Shown: positions 47,039 through 58,682 of the stretch, one piece after another
How the letters are laid out: each line of letters begins with the position of its first letter
How positions within the stretch are numbered: the stretch's first letter is position 1
From: Dillenia suffruticosa
Taxonomy: Eukaryota; Streptophyta; Magnoliopsida; Dilleniales; Dilleniaceae
Direction of reading: 5' to 3'
Length of the DNA: 64,000 nucleotides
NCBI GenBank assembly: GCA_033439265.1
Contig: JAVTVX010000027.1
Span: forward strand, 1,565,001 to 1,629,000
Notes under the pieces: generated by a model
Databases searched by the model: none
What the model was told of the DNA's origin: nothing
The model's input: only the letters and a program-made list of their open reading frames with translations
Made by a program: the position numbers and the translations under genes

Positions 47039-49119
47039 TCACTGCCTCAAGCTTTCGACGATGTAGGAAGCATACAGATCCCTGAAACAGGAAACATCAA
47101 TGTTAAGAAAAGAAATGCGATTAATTACTTGCAGCCAAAAGGGTCTCTATGCTCATGAGCTCAACGAGGGATAACAAGGGCCAAACTGAAAGTGATATTC
47201 TGTAACTTACATTGAATACTTAATGGCTTCGATAGCAGCATCAGCAGGGAGAAACTCGTTGACAGCAACTTCTTTGTTCTCATTCTTTTTGTCTTAATTC
47301 AAAGTAAGTTAAGGCCACACTGTTAGGAGCAAAAGATTTACAACTAAAATTCTCTCTTGAAGGGTATTATTCTGCCAGTAAAATCTCCGTTGAGTCTCAT
47401 GTTGTTCGGATCATGCTACTAATCCTGTCTGGGACAATTTATGTTTTTTGATACCACTATTCCATGAGTGACTAGATGTCGGGTCCTCTAAACAAGAAGT
47501 GAATTAAATAATGGCAGGTCAGGATACAGTCTTCAAAAAATCGACGAATCTCAGCAAGACGGTGAGGAGGGATCTCCTTGATGTCCGTGTAATGGCGGAA
47601 CTCAGGATCATCAGCACAGACAGCAATTATTTTGTCATCCTTCTCACCCTGCAACAAATTCCAGTCATTTCAGATGCCATCGTGCATCTAAACTGCTAAG
47701 GATTCAAAAAGCATGCGAAGATCAGAAATGTGGAAACCCCCAAGGGCCTGGAATGGGAGAAAATGCTATATTTGACAGTAATACTAGTCTCCATTGTGCC
47801 GCCAGACACCTCCAGCCCCCCAAAAAAAGGCCAATGCATATAATCTTGCTCCTTCACGTTCATGGCATTGACCAGATGTGGACGCATTTGATGCGACAGC
47901 CAGAAATAAATAATATGCGAAAATTTTTTGGCAGGTAAAACATGATAAGCACATATGTACATATGTACATATGTGTTGCGAGATTGTTATCCAGGATTTT
48001 GGTGATTAATCACCTACAAGAGGAGATGCCAGACCATCGATACTCAATCCATATACGATTGCCAATTTCCCATCAGCAAAGTGATATATACGTATAAAAC
48101 AAACGCAGGCGCATGCATTAGGATCTGCTCTTGAATGCACATGTAAGGTAATAATACAACTTATGAAGCACAAGGAAAACATGTGAAGCAAAGAACCTGG
48201 TCAATCATAGGCATCAGTCCAATTGCACGAGCACGAAGAAAAGTACCGGGTAGCACAGGCTCCTATAAAACAAGGATACCAAAATTAGGTGAACTTATGA
48301 GCAGTATTCCAAATCATTTCCTAAACACAAATGGCATGAACCTGCATCAATATCAAAACATCCATGGGGTCACTGTCTTCGCAAATGGTCCGAGGAATAA
48401 AACCATAGTTGTGTGGGTAAACAACAGATGAATAAAGAACTCGATCAACCTACAACAAACTATTTCATTAGGAAGTAGCTTAAAAGTGGAAAATGGGAAA
48501 AAGGAATGACTTACCCAATCGGTAGGGCATCTTAAGAGCTAAAACAGTTACTTAAATCCCAAAAAACAAAAGATGAAGAGGAACCATACTTTAATAAGAC
48601 CACTTATCTTGTCAAGTTCATACTTGACCTTGCTTCCCTTCCCAATTTCAACCACCTGAGATATGAAAGTTGCATCATCTGTTAGAGTAACATAGCGCTT
48701 GAGGCCAGGGCAACAATGTGAGGATTATAGGTTTTTTCCAAAGGGTATCAAGTGAGATATGGAGAGGATAACTTACACAGTTGAAAACCGATGGAGCACC
48801 GGGTCCTGCATGTGCCAAGGATCAAGCAAGCAAACCAACATTAGTTCAAGCAAATTAAAACCATGATTGCATAAGCTACATAAGCCTCATATTGTCCTCA
48901 ATTTTAAACAGAATACTAGTTATGGGGATTTTGCTAAAGTATAAAGTCAGAATGAGCTCTACCAATTTCAAGGTCATGCCATGGATGTGCAGCAACAGAT
49001 CTTCGTGACATGGATGAAAGGATTCTTTCATTGAGAACTACAGGAGCAGGAGCAGGAGCAGGAGCCGGAGCCGGGAAAGAGGTGTTTTTCCCACTCCCTT
49101 CTCCGTTGTTGGCCGCCAT
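47039..49119 (-). CDS. PPA: Soluble inorganic pyrophosphatase (family I), one-base frameshift in exon 5
   Basis: Eight exons: 48963-49119, 48777-48805, 48590-48655, 48342-48449, 48197-48263, 47528-47648, 47211-47292 and 47039-47081. They encode a cytosolic family I pyrophosphatase that hydrolyses PPi to two phosphates. Substrate and metal-site segments are present: [57 protein letters not shown] and [19 protein letters not shown]. All junctions are GT-AG and fit in phase, but exon 5 is 67 bp where 66 is needed. A T5 run (plus-strand A5 at 48239-48243), where four are expected between GGT AC and CTTCGT, shifts the frame. The cause is either a recent mutation or a base-calling error. The N-terminus has an unusual run of Pro-Ala repeats. 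A 5' UTR intron spans about 49135-50101. Confidence 0.85.
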
Positions 49120-50112
49120 ATCCGGTCAAATTAGCTACAAGGAAAACATAAACCATATAAGCAAACATGTGAAAGCATGAAACAAACTGTGGATTCAATC
49201 ATGTAAACATAAAAAATTAAGCAATTCTTTGGTACATTGGGAATTTCATTGGAGGAATCTTTCAAGAAAAAAAAACTAAAGAACATCCATGGAGCCAACC
49301 AAGCACTGAGGAAACCGCAATCGGGTTCATACCAATTGGGTTCATACCAAAGAATCCAAATGATGGAAAGTGAGACGTAAAATAGTTCACCTATTCAAAC
49401 CCATCTAATAAAACAAGATAATGACCCTACCAGATCTTGATTGCAGGACTTGAAAAAGGAGAGAACTCCCCAGATTAGACTAGAAAACATGCTGTCAAGC
49501 AAAACAACAAAGAAAACAAGAAAAACAGGCCAAAATTGCATTCGAGGACAAATTGAACAAGGCAACAAAATGATCGAGAAGCTGCGCACTAATCCAATTA
49601 CCAGCCTAACGCGACCGAAACTTGCCGTGCTTTGTGTGTGAGAGAAAGCAAGAGAGAATGAATGTGCGTTTTAAAGTTTGTGTGTATGTGAGAGAGAGAG
49701 AGAGAGAATATTCGAATAATAGAATATTAGGAAAGTAATCAGTAACAGTACGACTAACTTGAAACCGAGGAAATAAATACTTACGCAAAATGAAAAACAT
49801 AGAAATGATACTGAAATCAGCCTTACTGATTTTAACAACTAACAAATGTTCATGAAATCCAAAAATGAAAGAATCCGCGACAAGAAATAAGACGAAAATC
49901 AAGAACACTCTGACTAGGAATTCACAAACAGTGAACTGGGTATTGATCAAAAGCAAGTTATGACGATAACTCAGAAAGGAAATAAAGAAATAAAGGCCAA
50001 CTAGCGTAGAAATTAAGCCACTAACAAATGGGTATCCATAAAATCGTTCAATGAATTGAAGGAGGGTATGAAAACGGGGAGATAGATAAGATGAACTTAC
50101 ACGGAAACCGCA

Positions 50113-50155
<43 letters not shown>

Positions 50156-51660
50156 TAAAGGTGAGCTTCGAATGGCGTTATGCGATCCTTTGGCTTGTGG
50201 GATTTCCTTTTATATGAAAGTGCGCCTGTGCCAAGGACAGGCCAGGTGGCGAAGAAGATGGTGGCATCTTCACCTCCTTGGGCATCGTTTCAACTGCCGG
50301 TCTCCGGGAAATATGGTCCGTCAGATGAGGGAATCAGACGGATTTGATGATGGAGCATGTGTCAGGGGCTTAAATTGTTGCCTAGATAAAATAAGCTAGC
50401 AGATAATGGAAAGGGTGCAGTGTCACCATTGCTGACTGCCCAATGAAATTGAGTCTGTGCCCTTTTCCTCGCGCGTAAAGCCTTACAGCCCCTTCTCAAG
50501 GCATCCTCTCGCTTATTTGCCCTATGATGTCCTATCGCAACGCAATATTTTAATTGTGAGATTTTTTATTCAATAATTATATGAAATTGTCTGATATTAT
50601 AAAATTTTAAAGCATTATTATTTTTTATTTATAATTATAACGAGATGATTTAATATATTTTTTAATAAAATGAGTATAATTTTATAAATAAAATTAAATC
50701 CTTTTATAAACAAATTTTATTATTATACTTAATCTCAGCTAAAATACTTTTAATTTTTTTTAAATAGGTCTCGATATTATATTGTGATTTTTGACCCGCG
50801 TTGGTCTAAGTTTTTAGTCTATGATTAAAATATACTTATAGTAATAACATATCACTAAACAATGTATTGTTGTTACACTATAAATTACAGAAATAGTCGT
50901 TCGACACTTAATTTGAATTTTAATTCTATTAAAAAGGAACTAAATTTAGCATTATAAATAAAAAATATAATTCTTCATCACTTGTTATAAAAGGTTACTT
51001 TTAAGTGTCCATAAACTCCCGGATAAAATCCTAATTATATGATTAAATATTCAAATAATTGTTATTTTTGGATCAATTAAAAATATTTTCTATTTTAAAA
51101 CTTGAGCAATCACATTACGTGAGATTTTTAAAATAATTTATAATAACACGACGCTAAGATAACCGATCAAAGCTCTAGAATTAGAAATAGTATCTGATCA
51201 AAATAAAATTTATTTAAGTTTTCAACTCAAAAATTAGGATTTCGAAGGAAATATGCATTCTTACCGACCAAGAGTATTTATGCTTTTTTTCCCTTTTCAT
51301 TTTAAATATAGTGACATGGTTTAATTTGAATATCTAAGCTAGTATTAGGTTATATTAATCTTTTCACTCTCTTTTCCTTAAAAAAAATTATTTTTAATAG
51401 TAATTTACACTTGACAAAAATGAGCAAAATTAAGATTTTTGTGTACAAAACCTTTTATATCATTCTATTTTTTCTTGACTTCCACTAACATTAAAAATTA
51501 ATATTATATACATATAATAAATTAAGTAACAAACTTATTATATTTTATATAATAGCATATATTAGTGAAAAATTAAAAATTTTAAACTTGAATATTTTTA
51601 AATTAATTAAAATATTTTTCAAAATTAAGTAAAAAGTTTTAAAATATATTTTGACAAATA
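49120..51660. promoter_or_regulatory. Pyrophosphatase 5' UTR intron, leader and upstream region
   Basis: On the minus strand, a donor (CCGT|GTAAGTTC, at about 50101) and an acceptor just before the ATG (CCTTGTAG|CTAATTTG, about 49134) define a leader intron of ~970 bp. A GA microsatellite spans about 50117-50152 (CT in the plus sense of that leader's complement), and 49690-49710 holds another. The stretch 50540-51660 is AT-rich without a supported gene. Confidence 0.45.
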
Positions 51661-52501
51661 ATTAACATTAAAAAAAAATGGAAGAGAATGGAGGAATGGA
51701 AAAAAGTGGAGGAAAGGCGCAAAACAGTCGACGGTCAGAGCCCTGTCCCTTCGAAAGCACTCCGAAGTCCGAAGAAAAGCATTTCCTTGACCACGGAGTT
51801 ATTCTTTTCCCTCTCCCCTCTCTCTCTCTCTCTGTACACTATCGCCTGCAACTGCAACTGAAAACCAAGAAAAAACCTTGCAATCGAGTGTGCTCTCTCC
51901 TGATTCCTCTCGTTTCTTGAATTGCAACCCTAGTAAGCATTTTCCACACCATCTTCATCGTCTTCTCCGCCTTTTCTTCTTAATCAGGTACCTCTCTTCC
52001 CACCTCATAAACCCTGTCTGAGACTTTAGCTTCACGGATCAAAGTTATTGAAGCCCTAATGTTCTTTCTTTGCTTCTTTTAACTATCACCAGTGTTAATT
52101 TTACAGTTGAGGGTTTTTAAGAATCGAGACCCATGTAATTTCTTTTGCCGTTCACACCTCATTAACCCTAATTTATATTTTAGCTTTACGAGTCTAAGTT
52201 GTTGAAGCCCTGGTGTTCTTTGTCTGCTTCTTTTAACTACCACCACTGTTAATTTTACGAATTTAGGCATTCCATTTTTCTTCTTCATCTCTCGATTTTC
52301 CAAAAGGAGTAAGTGAAACTTGAGTTTCACTGCCCCAGTCTAAAAGTTAGCATTTTAAGACGATTAATTGAGACCCATGCAATTTCTTTTGCCGCTTTCT
52401 CATTTGCGAATAGGGTTTTATTCGGGTGTGTTTCGAAAATCATAATAAGTAGGGCTTACTTGTGTGATGTGATGTCTCTGCAGAAAGAAGTCCTAACATT
52501 C
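51661..52501 (+). promoter_or_regulatory. RER1 leader region with 5' UTR intron
   Basis: A CT-rich block at about 51812-51835 and possible donors at 51932 (TA|GTAAGC) and 51988 (CAG|GTACCTC) precede the coding exon. Its acceptor is at 52482-52483 (TCTCTGCAG|AAAGAAG). An in-frame upstream ATG at 52471 lies inside the intron and is therefore not used if this acceptor is right. Confidence 0.5.
52027..52402. repeat. Tandem duplication in RER1 leader intron
   Basis: Copy 1 (about 52027-52158) and copy 2 (about 52181-52402) share AGCTT.ACG, TTGAAGCCCT, GCTTCTTTTAACTA, TGTTAATTTTAC and GAGACCCATG.AATTTCTTTT in order. Copy 2 carries about 85 extra bases before GAGACCC. Confidence 0.8.
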
Positions 52502-54416
52502 ATGGATGGAATGTGTAGTGATGGTGGGCCGGCAACGGTGCCACCATTAGCGCAATGGAGAAATGATTTTGCTAGGGTTTTTCAGTACTATTTGGACCGT
52601 TCTACGCCTCATACTGTTGAGAGGTGGCTTGGAACTTTGGTTGCTGCTGCAATTTACATTTTGAGGGTTTATTATGTTCAAGGGTTTTACATTGTCTCTT
52701 ATGGCTTGGGAATATATGTGTTGAATCTTTTGATTGGGTTCATGTCTCCGAAGGTTGATCCGGAACTTGAAGCTTTGGATGGGGCTTCTTTGCCTACCAG
52801 AGGGTCTGATGAGTTTCGGCCTTTTGTCCGGCGCCTTCCTGAATTCAAGTTCTGGTACTTGTTCTATCTTTGCATAATTTCTTGAATGAGACCACGATCT
52901 GGTTTCGTTGTCTGATTGCTTCTTGTGCAATAGTTTTATTTCTCTATTAGATCATGTTATCATAGAAGTTATGAAACATAATTTGTTAGCAAGAATCTGA
53001 GGCTCTTGAAGAACTTAGTCAACTTGAAGATACTAAGCAGAGCTTGTGTCTATATAAGGTAGTTTATGGTAGCAGCCAGTTTTTTGCATGCTCCATCTAC
53101 TGGTGTGAACCCTTAACCTTTGACCCTGTGACACATTAGGCACTCAGTTCTTTCTTTTGCAATGTTTTGTAAATTAATTCACCAGGGGTTCGTACTTGGT
53201 AGTGGAAGCAGATCTATCTGGGTCTACCTTCTAGGACAAACCAGAAATATATGTCTGGTCAAGTTCTATGAGTAACATGACTGGGTTTTGGCTCATAGGA
53301 GATTGTAACATTTTGGTTTTCCATGTTACGTGCACTGTGCAATCCTCATGATCAACTTCAAAGTCCTTTGCTAAACTGTTTGGGGCATATCTGTATGACT
53401 AGCTATATAAGCACACATCTTACTAATCACGGATTTTTTTTTGTCAATTATTAAGTCTTCTTTGTACGTTTTAAGGAAAGAAATTAGAAGGAAATTAGCT
53501 TGTCTTCCTTTGCCACATTATTTTTCTCTTTCATTTCTCCACTTCTACTTAATTCATCCAGTCCAGATTGAAGAGAGGATCACAAAATGATACATCGCCT
53601 GTGTACTCAATTAAGCTCCCCATATACATCATCATTAATGGAGTAGGTCTTCTATCATGTGACTTTCAACACTTCTATGCTCCGATTTCATTAACCTAGA
53701 AGCATACTCACTCTGTTGCCATGTGATAGATGATCTTGGGCTTTGAGCCATGCAGAATTTCTTTACATCTTCTAATTTGGAGAAGTTTTTGAAGAGTAAA
53801 TGTTCACTCATCCATGTCCACCTTCTAGCAACAGTATTTCTGCCATATGCTTTGTAGAAGTTTTCTGCAAAATGATGAATATGAGAAGCCGTCTTATTTG
53901 TTTCTTGCCCATCTTATCATTTTCTAGATATGTGTATTAGGATTCTATTTGTATTTGTAGGGAGTGATGGGGAGCTGACTGTTGTTGTTAATGTTCAATT
54001 GTTTCAGGTATTCCACAACAAAGGCATTCATCGTGGCATTTATTATGACCTTCATCTCTCTCTTTGATGTACCTGTTTTCTGGCCCATATTGTTATGCTA
54101 TTGGATTGTTCTATTTGTACTCACAATGAAGCGTCAAATTATGCACATGATCAAATACAAATATCTCCCCTTCAGTTTTGGGAAGCAGGTAATGTCGATT
54201 CCATAATTTGGCTTGCTAGTTATCCTACAGTGTTGTAGGCACAGTTGCAGATATTGCATTTCTAATTATGTCGATCATCACGTCGTTCCGTCCAGTCTCA
54301 GATTGCGTTTTTAGTTTTTGTATGTTAGAAAACCAAAATTAATCTCTTTCTAATTTTGACAGAAGTACACAAGGAGCGGGCCATCTGCGAGGACTAGTGG
54401 CCTGCGCAGAGACTGA
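52502..54416 (+). CDS. RER1: RER1-like ER retrieval receptor
   Basis: Three coding exons in phase: 52502-52854, 54008-54188 and 54363-54416, giving 195 aa. RER1 is a Golgi membrane receptor that returns escaped ER membrane proteins via COPI. Family segments are clear: [79 protein letters not shown] and [16 protein letters not shown]. Four hydrophobic segments arranged in two pairs agree with the family topology. The start at 52502 is the first ATG after the splice acceptor and gives a usual family length. No lesion is visible. The C-terminal tail ([14 protein letters not shown]) is short and basic. Confidence 0.95.
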
Positions 54417-55130
54417 TGTCATGGAACAATTGAACATTGTAGCCATGGGGAGCACAACTTGTACTTAGCTGTTGAATAGCTTTTTTATTTTTTATTTCTT
54501 CTTTTGAGATCACTAGGAACTTGTAGTTCACACTGTAGAAGGATCTAAAAGCTCAGAAATATATAGTTGTGATTATCTTTCCTAGAGCTACTTGTATAAA
54601 TCATTTGGGGTTAGCAGGAGCTTGGATGTGCATATACCTTGGTGAACATTCCTAATTTCTTGCAATATCAGACAACCACCTTTTTTTGCAGCTCCAACGT
54701 TCAATTTTTTGTTTAGCATAAATTTTGAAAAAGAGAAGTCCAATGATTGAGACCCCAAAATCATGCAAAGTTAGAAGTTCCTCTCTCTATAGATGGTTTA
54801 CAATTCACGGTCTTTGTGCATATTTCTTTTTCAAGACCTAAAAATTCTTGCTATCTGGTTTTTACTCGAGAAGATTTAGGAGGATCCGATTTTTTTCTCA
54901 GTGGTTGATCCTTGGCCTCGTTTCGAGGCTCTCGTTTTCGAGGAACTCAATGACGTAATGCTCTTAGGCCCCTTGGAGAGGAAGACTTTCATTACCAACA
55001 TCTGAAATATCAATTTAAAGATTATGTATATTTATTTTCAGACACTAAGAAATGTTCCTTTTTCTAAATCAAATAGCAACAGTGGCAACAAGATCTCGAG
55101 AAATATTCCACTTACCCTAAGAAAGAAAAA
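54417..55130. other. Convergent intergenic region (RER1 / RFC3-like 3' ends)
   Basis: This holds the likely 3' UTRs of RER1 (plus) and the RFC3-like gene (minus), which are transcribed towards each other. No additional gene is supported. Confidence 0.5.
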
Positions 55131-57463
55131 TCATGAAAACTGACGATTGCGGAAACTCTTCCTCTGAATGCTCTTGAACTTGGCAACAAATTCTGCATCA
55201 GGGCATTAAACATTAGGAAACTTTTTTGCTTCTCTGAATCCAGCAACTATGTAAAAGAACCAATATCAAACCCTTCGATTGTCAAATATTATTTACCTTC
55301 TAACTTGAGTAAAGCACTGGTTCCATTCGGGAGTCGCTTATCCTGTGAAGATCAAACAAGGAATTACTTGTACCAAAAAAAAAAAATCAAACAAGGAATT
55401 AGCATCTTATGTTGGTAAAAAATAATGAACAGAAGACGGCACAAACGCTGCCTTACATAATAAGCGTGCCAGTAATAAAGTTCCCTTTTGAAAGCAACAT
55501 CAATACCCTTGAGAAACTGTTCCACAAGCTTCTGCATTATCAGAAAATTGAATTTTTGCTTCCGTCACCTGAAGAATCAATCTGGTTCACAAAATCCAGT
55601 AGCAGCTTTTGAATCTTTCCCCTTACAGAAAACAATCTAATAATAGCCATCAATCAAGAAACTTGTTTAGTGAGTGATTGAATAATCATATAAAAGAAAA
55701 TCAGAAGAGGCAGATCATGCTGACTTCTTTTGTGAAGGATCTGCTAGAATCTCAGCAGCAAGTTCCACTTTCCATCCCAGAGGTATTGGGGTTGCTGCAT
55801 TTCATTATCAAGAAGCTATTTAGCCGAAAAACATATTAAAATGCAGAAAATATCTCCTTTATGCTTTAAGGTATTTACTTGTGCGCTTTGCAGACCTCAA
55901 GTGCCATGATTGCTTTCCGCAGATTCTGTTTTGATTTTGTTGCAATCTTAGCAGCAAAGCTCATTGATAACTTTAAGTCTTCTTTTCCGGCTACTTGCAG
56001 AAGAACCTCCATGATCTGTAATAGTTCTCACAATCTAGTATAATCCAACATACTCATTGTATATTATGTCACAGATCGAGATTTATGAATGTACTTACTT
56101 CATGTGTCAATGGAGCATCAACTTTTATAACCTTGCTGCGTGTTTTAACATATTCAAGGATGGTGGCATCATCTTCACAGCACAGGACAAGCTTACATGA
56201 ATCTGAGTAACAGTCCGTGATCCATTTTATCAAATGTTGGATGTTTTCTTCCGCACTGTCAACCTCATAAAGGACTATAACTGCTGTCAACATGGGAAAA
56301 AAACTATGTTAAAAGTTCACGGTTTGGGTGCTGATAGATTATCTGCATATTAAGTGTATCCTTGCAGATTTTTCCACCTTTATAGTCTGGCTTGAAATTT
56401 GCAGTACTGACTTCTGGAGTAACTGCATAGTTGCTGCTAATTTCCTTGACCAATGCCATTAAAGCATATCGGGCATTTGGTTCTGAATTCACATTGAGCT
56501 CCACCTGATGAACGCTGAAGGCTAGAGGTACGACTACTTGCATTGGTCTCTGATCCTGTCAGTTAATTGGGATAAAATTTAATGATTGTTCAAATCAGTC
56601 ATTTTTAGTACTAAAGTGAAAGTATACCTGCGCATGAAAGTATCTTAATTGGTGAGATATCTGCCAAAGAAGAAAAAGAGAAGAACGATGGGATTAGGAG
56701 TGTTCAAGGGAGAAAGTTTTCAAGATTTAGCATATTATGATCACTTACATTCCAGGCTGCATGGCCAAAAATTTCACACAGAAGAGCCATTGTTAGAGAT
56801 TTCTTTCCAGAACCAGAATGTCCTTGAACAAAATATGTGGACATATATCATGTGAAACCTACAAATGCAACATAGGAGATAAAGAAAGATGATTAATAAT
56901 AAAAAGATGCTTAAAAAAGAGTTTTCATGTTTGGAGAAACTTACTAGCTGCTTGAGAAGTTGAGCTTCTCGTTTGTGGCAAGTGAAATTAATCAAATTAG
57001 TAGGCCTGTACTTGTCTGCCCAGAATTGTCTCAGATGTTCAACAACAAAAGCCTTCTCAATATATGAAGCTTCATCAAATTCTTCACGTTCAGGCGATCT
57101 CGATTTCCTGCAAGAACCTTTTCTTATACATGAAAACCACGTGGTTTTTCTTTGGCTCTTCTGTCCGTTGGCTGTGAATCTTCTTAAACTCTGGCTCATG
57201 CTTCCACTGACATCACTAAATTTCCTACTCATTGTGCTACTCTTTGCAGTGCTTTGCCTACTCAGAGCAGAGCTTGGAGTCGCGTTTGAACGTAACATAG
57301 CAGCAGTTGGAGTTGTTGAGTTCCTTGCAGGATTTTGAGAAAAGCTTGCATTCGATTGGCTCTGCAGTTGAGAAGGTGAATCTCCATTAACATCAACTTC
57401 GGGCAGGGATGGTTTGAGTCTGCTTTCGATGTTTTCATTCTTGGGAAACACATTGTTTTGCAT
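55131..57463 (-). pseudogene. RFC3-like AAA+ clamp-loader homologue with broken reading frame
   Basis: Eleven exon blocks are recognisable: 56945-57463, 56749-56858, 56628-56660, 56378-56555, 56099-56283, 55879-56015, 55725-55794, 55569-55636, 55457-55531, 55297-55342 and 55131-55192. A Ser-rich N-terminal extension of ~125 residues precedes [14 protein letters not shown]. Then come [15 protein letters not shown] (Walker A), AVIVLYEVDSAEE (Walker B-like, EVD), LVLCCEDDATILEYVKTRSK (sensor 1) and KKLFSVRGKIQKLLLDF. These resemble RFC subunit 3. One base is missing just before the Walker A motif (56822-56823, CAAGGACAT where AAGGGACAT is expected). Phases also clash at the junctions of exons 6/7 and 8/9. 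Three independent frame problems favour a pseudogene. A gene with sequence errors or unusual splicing remains possible. Confidence 0.65.
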
Positions 57464-58175
57464 TGCCAAAACATTGTAGTAGCGGGAGAGGAGAAATATA
57501 TATTACCAGGTGAAATAGACTCCGTGCTCTCAAAATTTGGAGGAAAATATGCAGGAACTCTTTGTGGTTGGAGTACGAAGTTTTAGCCGATTGACGGCCA
57601 AAAGAGTTTCCTTCTTTGTTTGTCTTACGATGTTAGCCGGCAAAATTTGTTTCCAATCTTCCTCGTCTCACCAACAATAATATCGGCCACGGAGAGATTG
57701 CAAAAACTAAGAAAGTTATCTAGGTTGCTTGCTTGCACTTACCGATCCAAATTAGATTTAAAATAAGATTTTGAAATAAATTTCAAATACTCATATATTT
57801 ACTTGAATTTTAAAAATTCATAATTTAATATTTTTATTTTTATACTCGTAATCATTTCATTAATTCAAACAAATTATTTATTTTCGATCTAAATTTTTAT
57901 TTCAATTCATTTTAATAAAACACGTTTAATATTTAACAGATTCAAATTTTAATAATTATATAAAAAGAATAATTCTTTTGTATAGCAATATAATCTTATT
58001 AAAAAATTTTCAAATTCAATTTGTAAGATAATAATTATTTGAATGGACTTATATATATAACGAAGTTAATAAAGATGCTGAGAAAAATTTACGTAGAAAT
58101 TAGTAACTTAGTCATCTCAGTACTGGCAAGGTTTCATTTTTCTTTCTTTTTTCTTAATATATATATTTATATACA

Positions 58176-58223
<48 letters not shown>

Positions 58224-58682
58224 TAACAATCAGAGTCCTCCCAAACCTTTTTTTTTCGTTCCTATTATTAGATTATCGTCCGGTATCTGAAATTTTATTC
58301 TAACTAATCTGGATTGATTTGACTATCAGACCTTATTTGAGGGAGATTTTTTAATATTATTTTTTCTATGATCAAGAAGAATCAAACTCCTAATCTGATT
58401 AAGAGACAAAAATATCATTTCTACCCCTACGTCAATTGTCGGCGAGTCCTCTCAAACCATGTTATCTCGTTTATTGTCGCCGGAATTTATTTGACGGTAA
58501 TATTAAACACTAGTGCGGTTAATAAGACAAATAAATATCTTATCTGGCGATGTTTCCACGTGTCCAAAATGGAGACACGCATCGTATCGTATTCCTTCTC
58601 CCCAGCGTCTACCTCCTCAGCCTTCGGACCCTATAAATTCCGTTTCAAAGGGGAATTCCTCTCTTTCTTTCTCTCTCACGCC
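57464..58682. promoter_or_regulatory. Divergent intergenic region with TA microsatellite and SINE
   Basis: The region lies between the divergent RFC3-like locus and the DUF829 gene. It is AT-rich at 57750-58060, has a TA microsatellite at about 58178-58220 and a SINE at 58248-58443. The remaining ~240 bp upstream of the DUF829 start is the likely promoter; CTATAAATTCC at 58630-58640 is a good TATA-box candidate about 45-50 bases before the ATG. Confidence 0.5.
58248..58443 (-). mobile_element. SINE in the DUF829 gene promoter
   Basis: On the minus strand there is a tRNA-like head region (GATTAGGAGTTTGATTC resembles a B box), the family 3' segment CCAGATTAGTTAGAATAAAA, then TTTCAGATACCGGACG, and an A-rich end (GGAACGAAAAAAAAAGG). 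A 15-bp direct repeat with one mismatch (GAGTCCTCCCAAACC at 58233-58247, GAGTCCTCTCAAACC at 58444-58458) flanks it. Confidence 0.75.

Noticed and set aside
52313..52501. Upstream in-frame extension of RER1 exon
   Set aside because: A good acceptor (TCTCTGCAG) at 52475-52483 places this stretch in the leader intron.
58368..58682. N-terminal extension of the DUF829 protein from an upstream ATG
   Set aside because: It would begin inside a SINE and cross the TATA-box candidate; the conserved-length protein starts at 58683.
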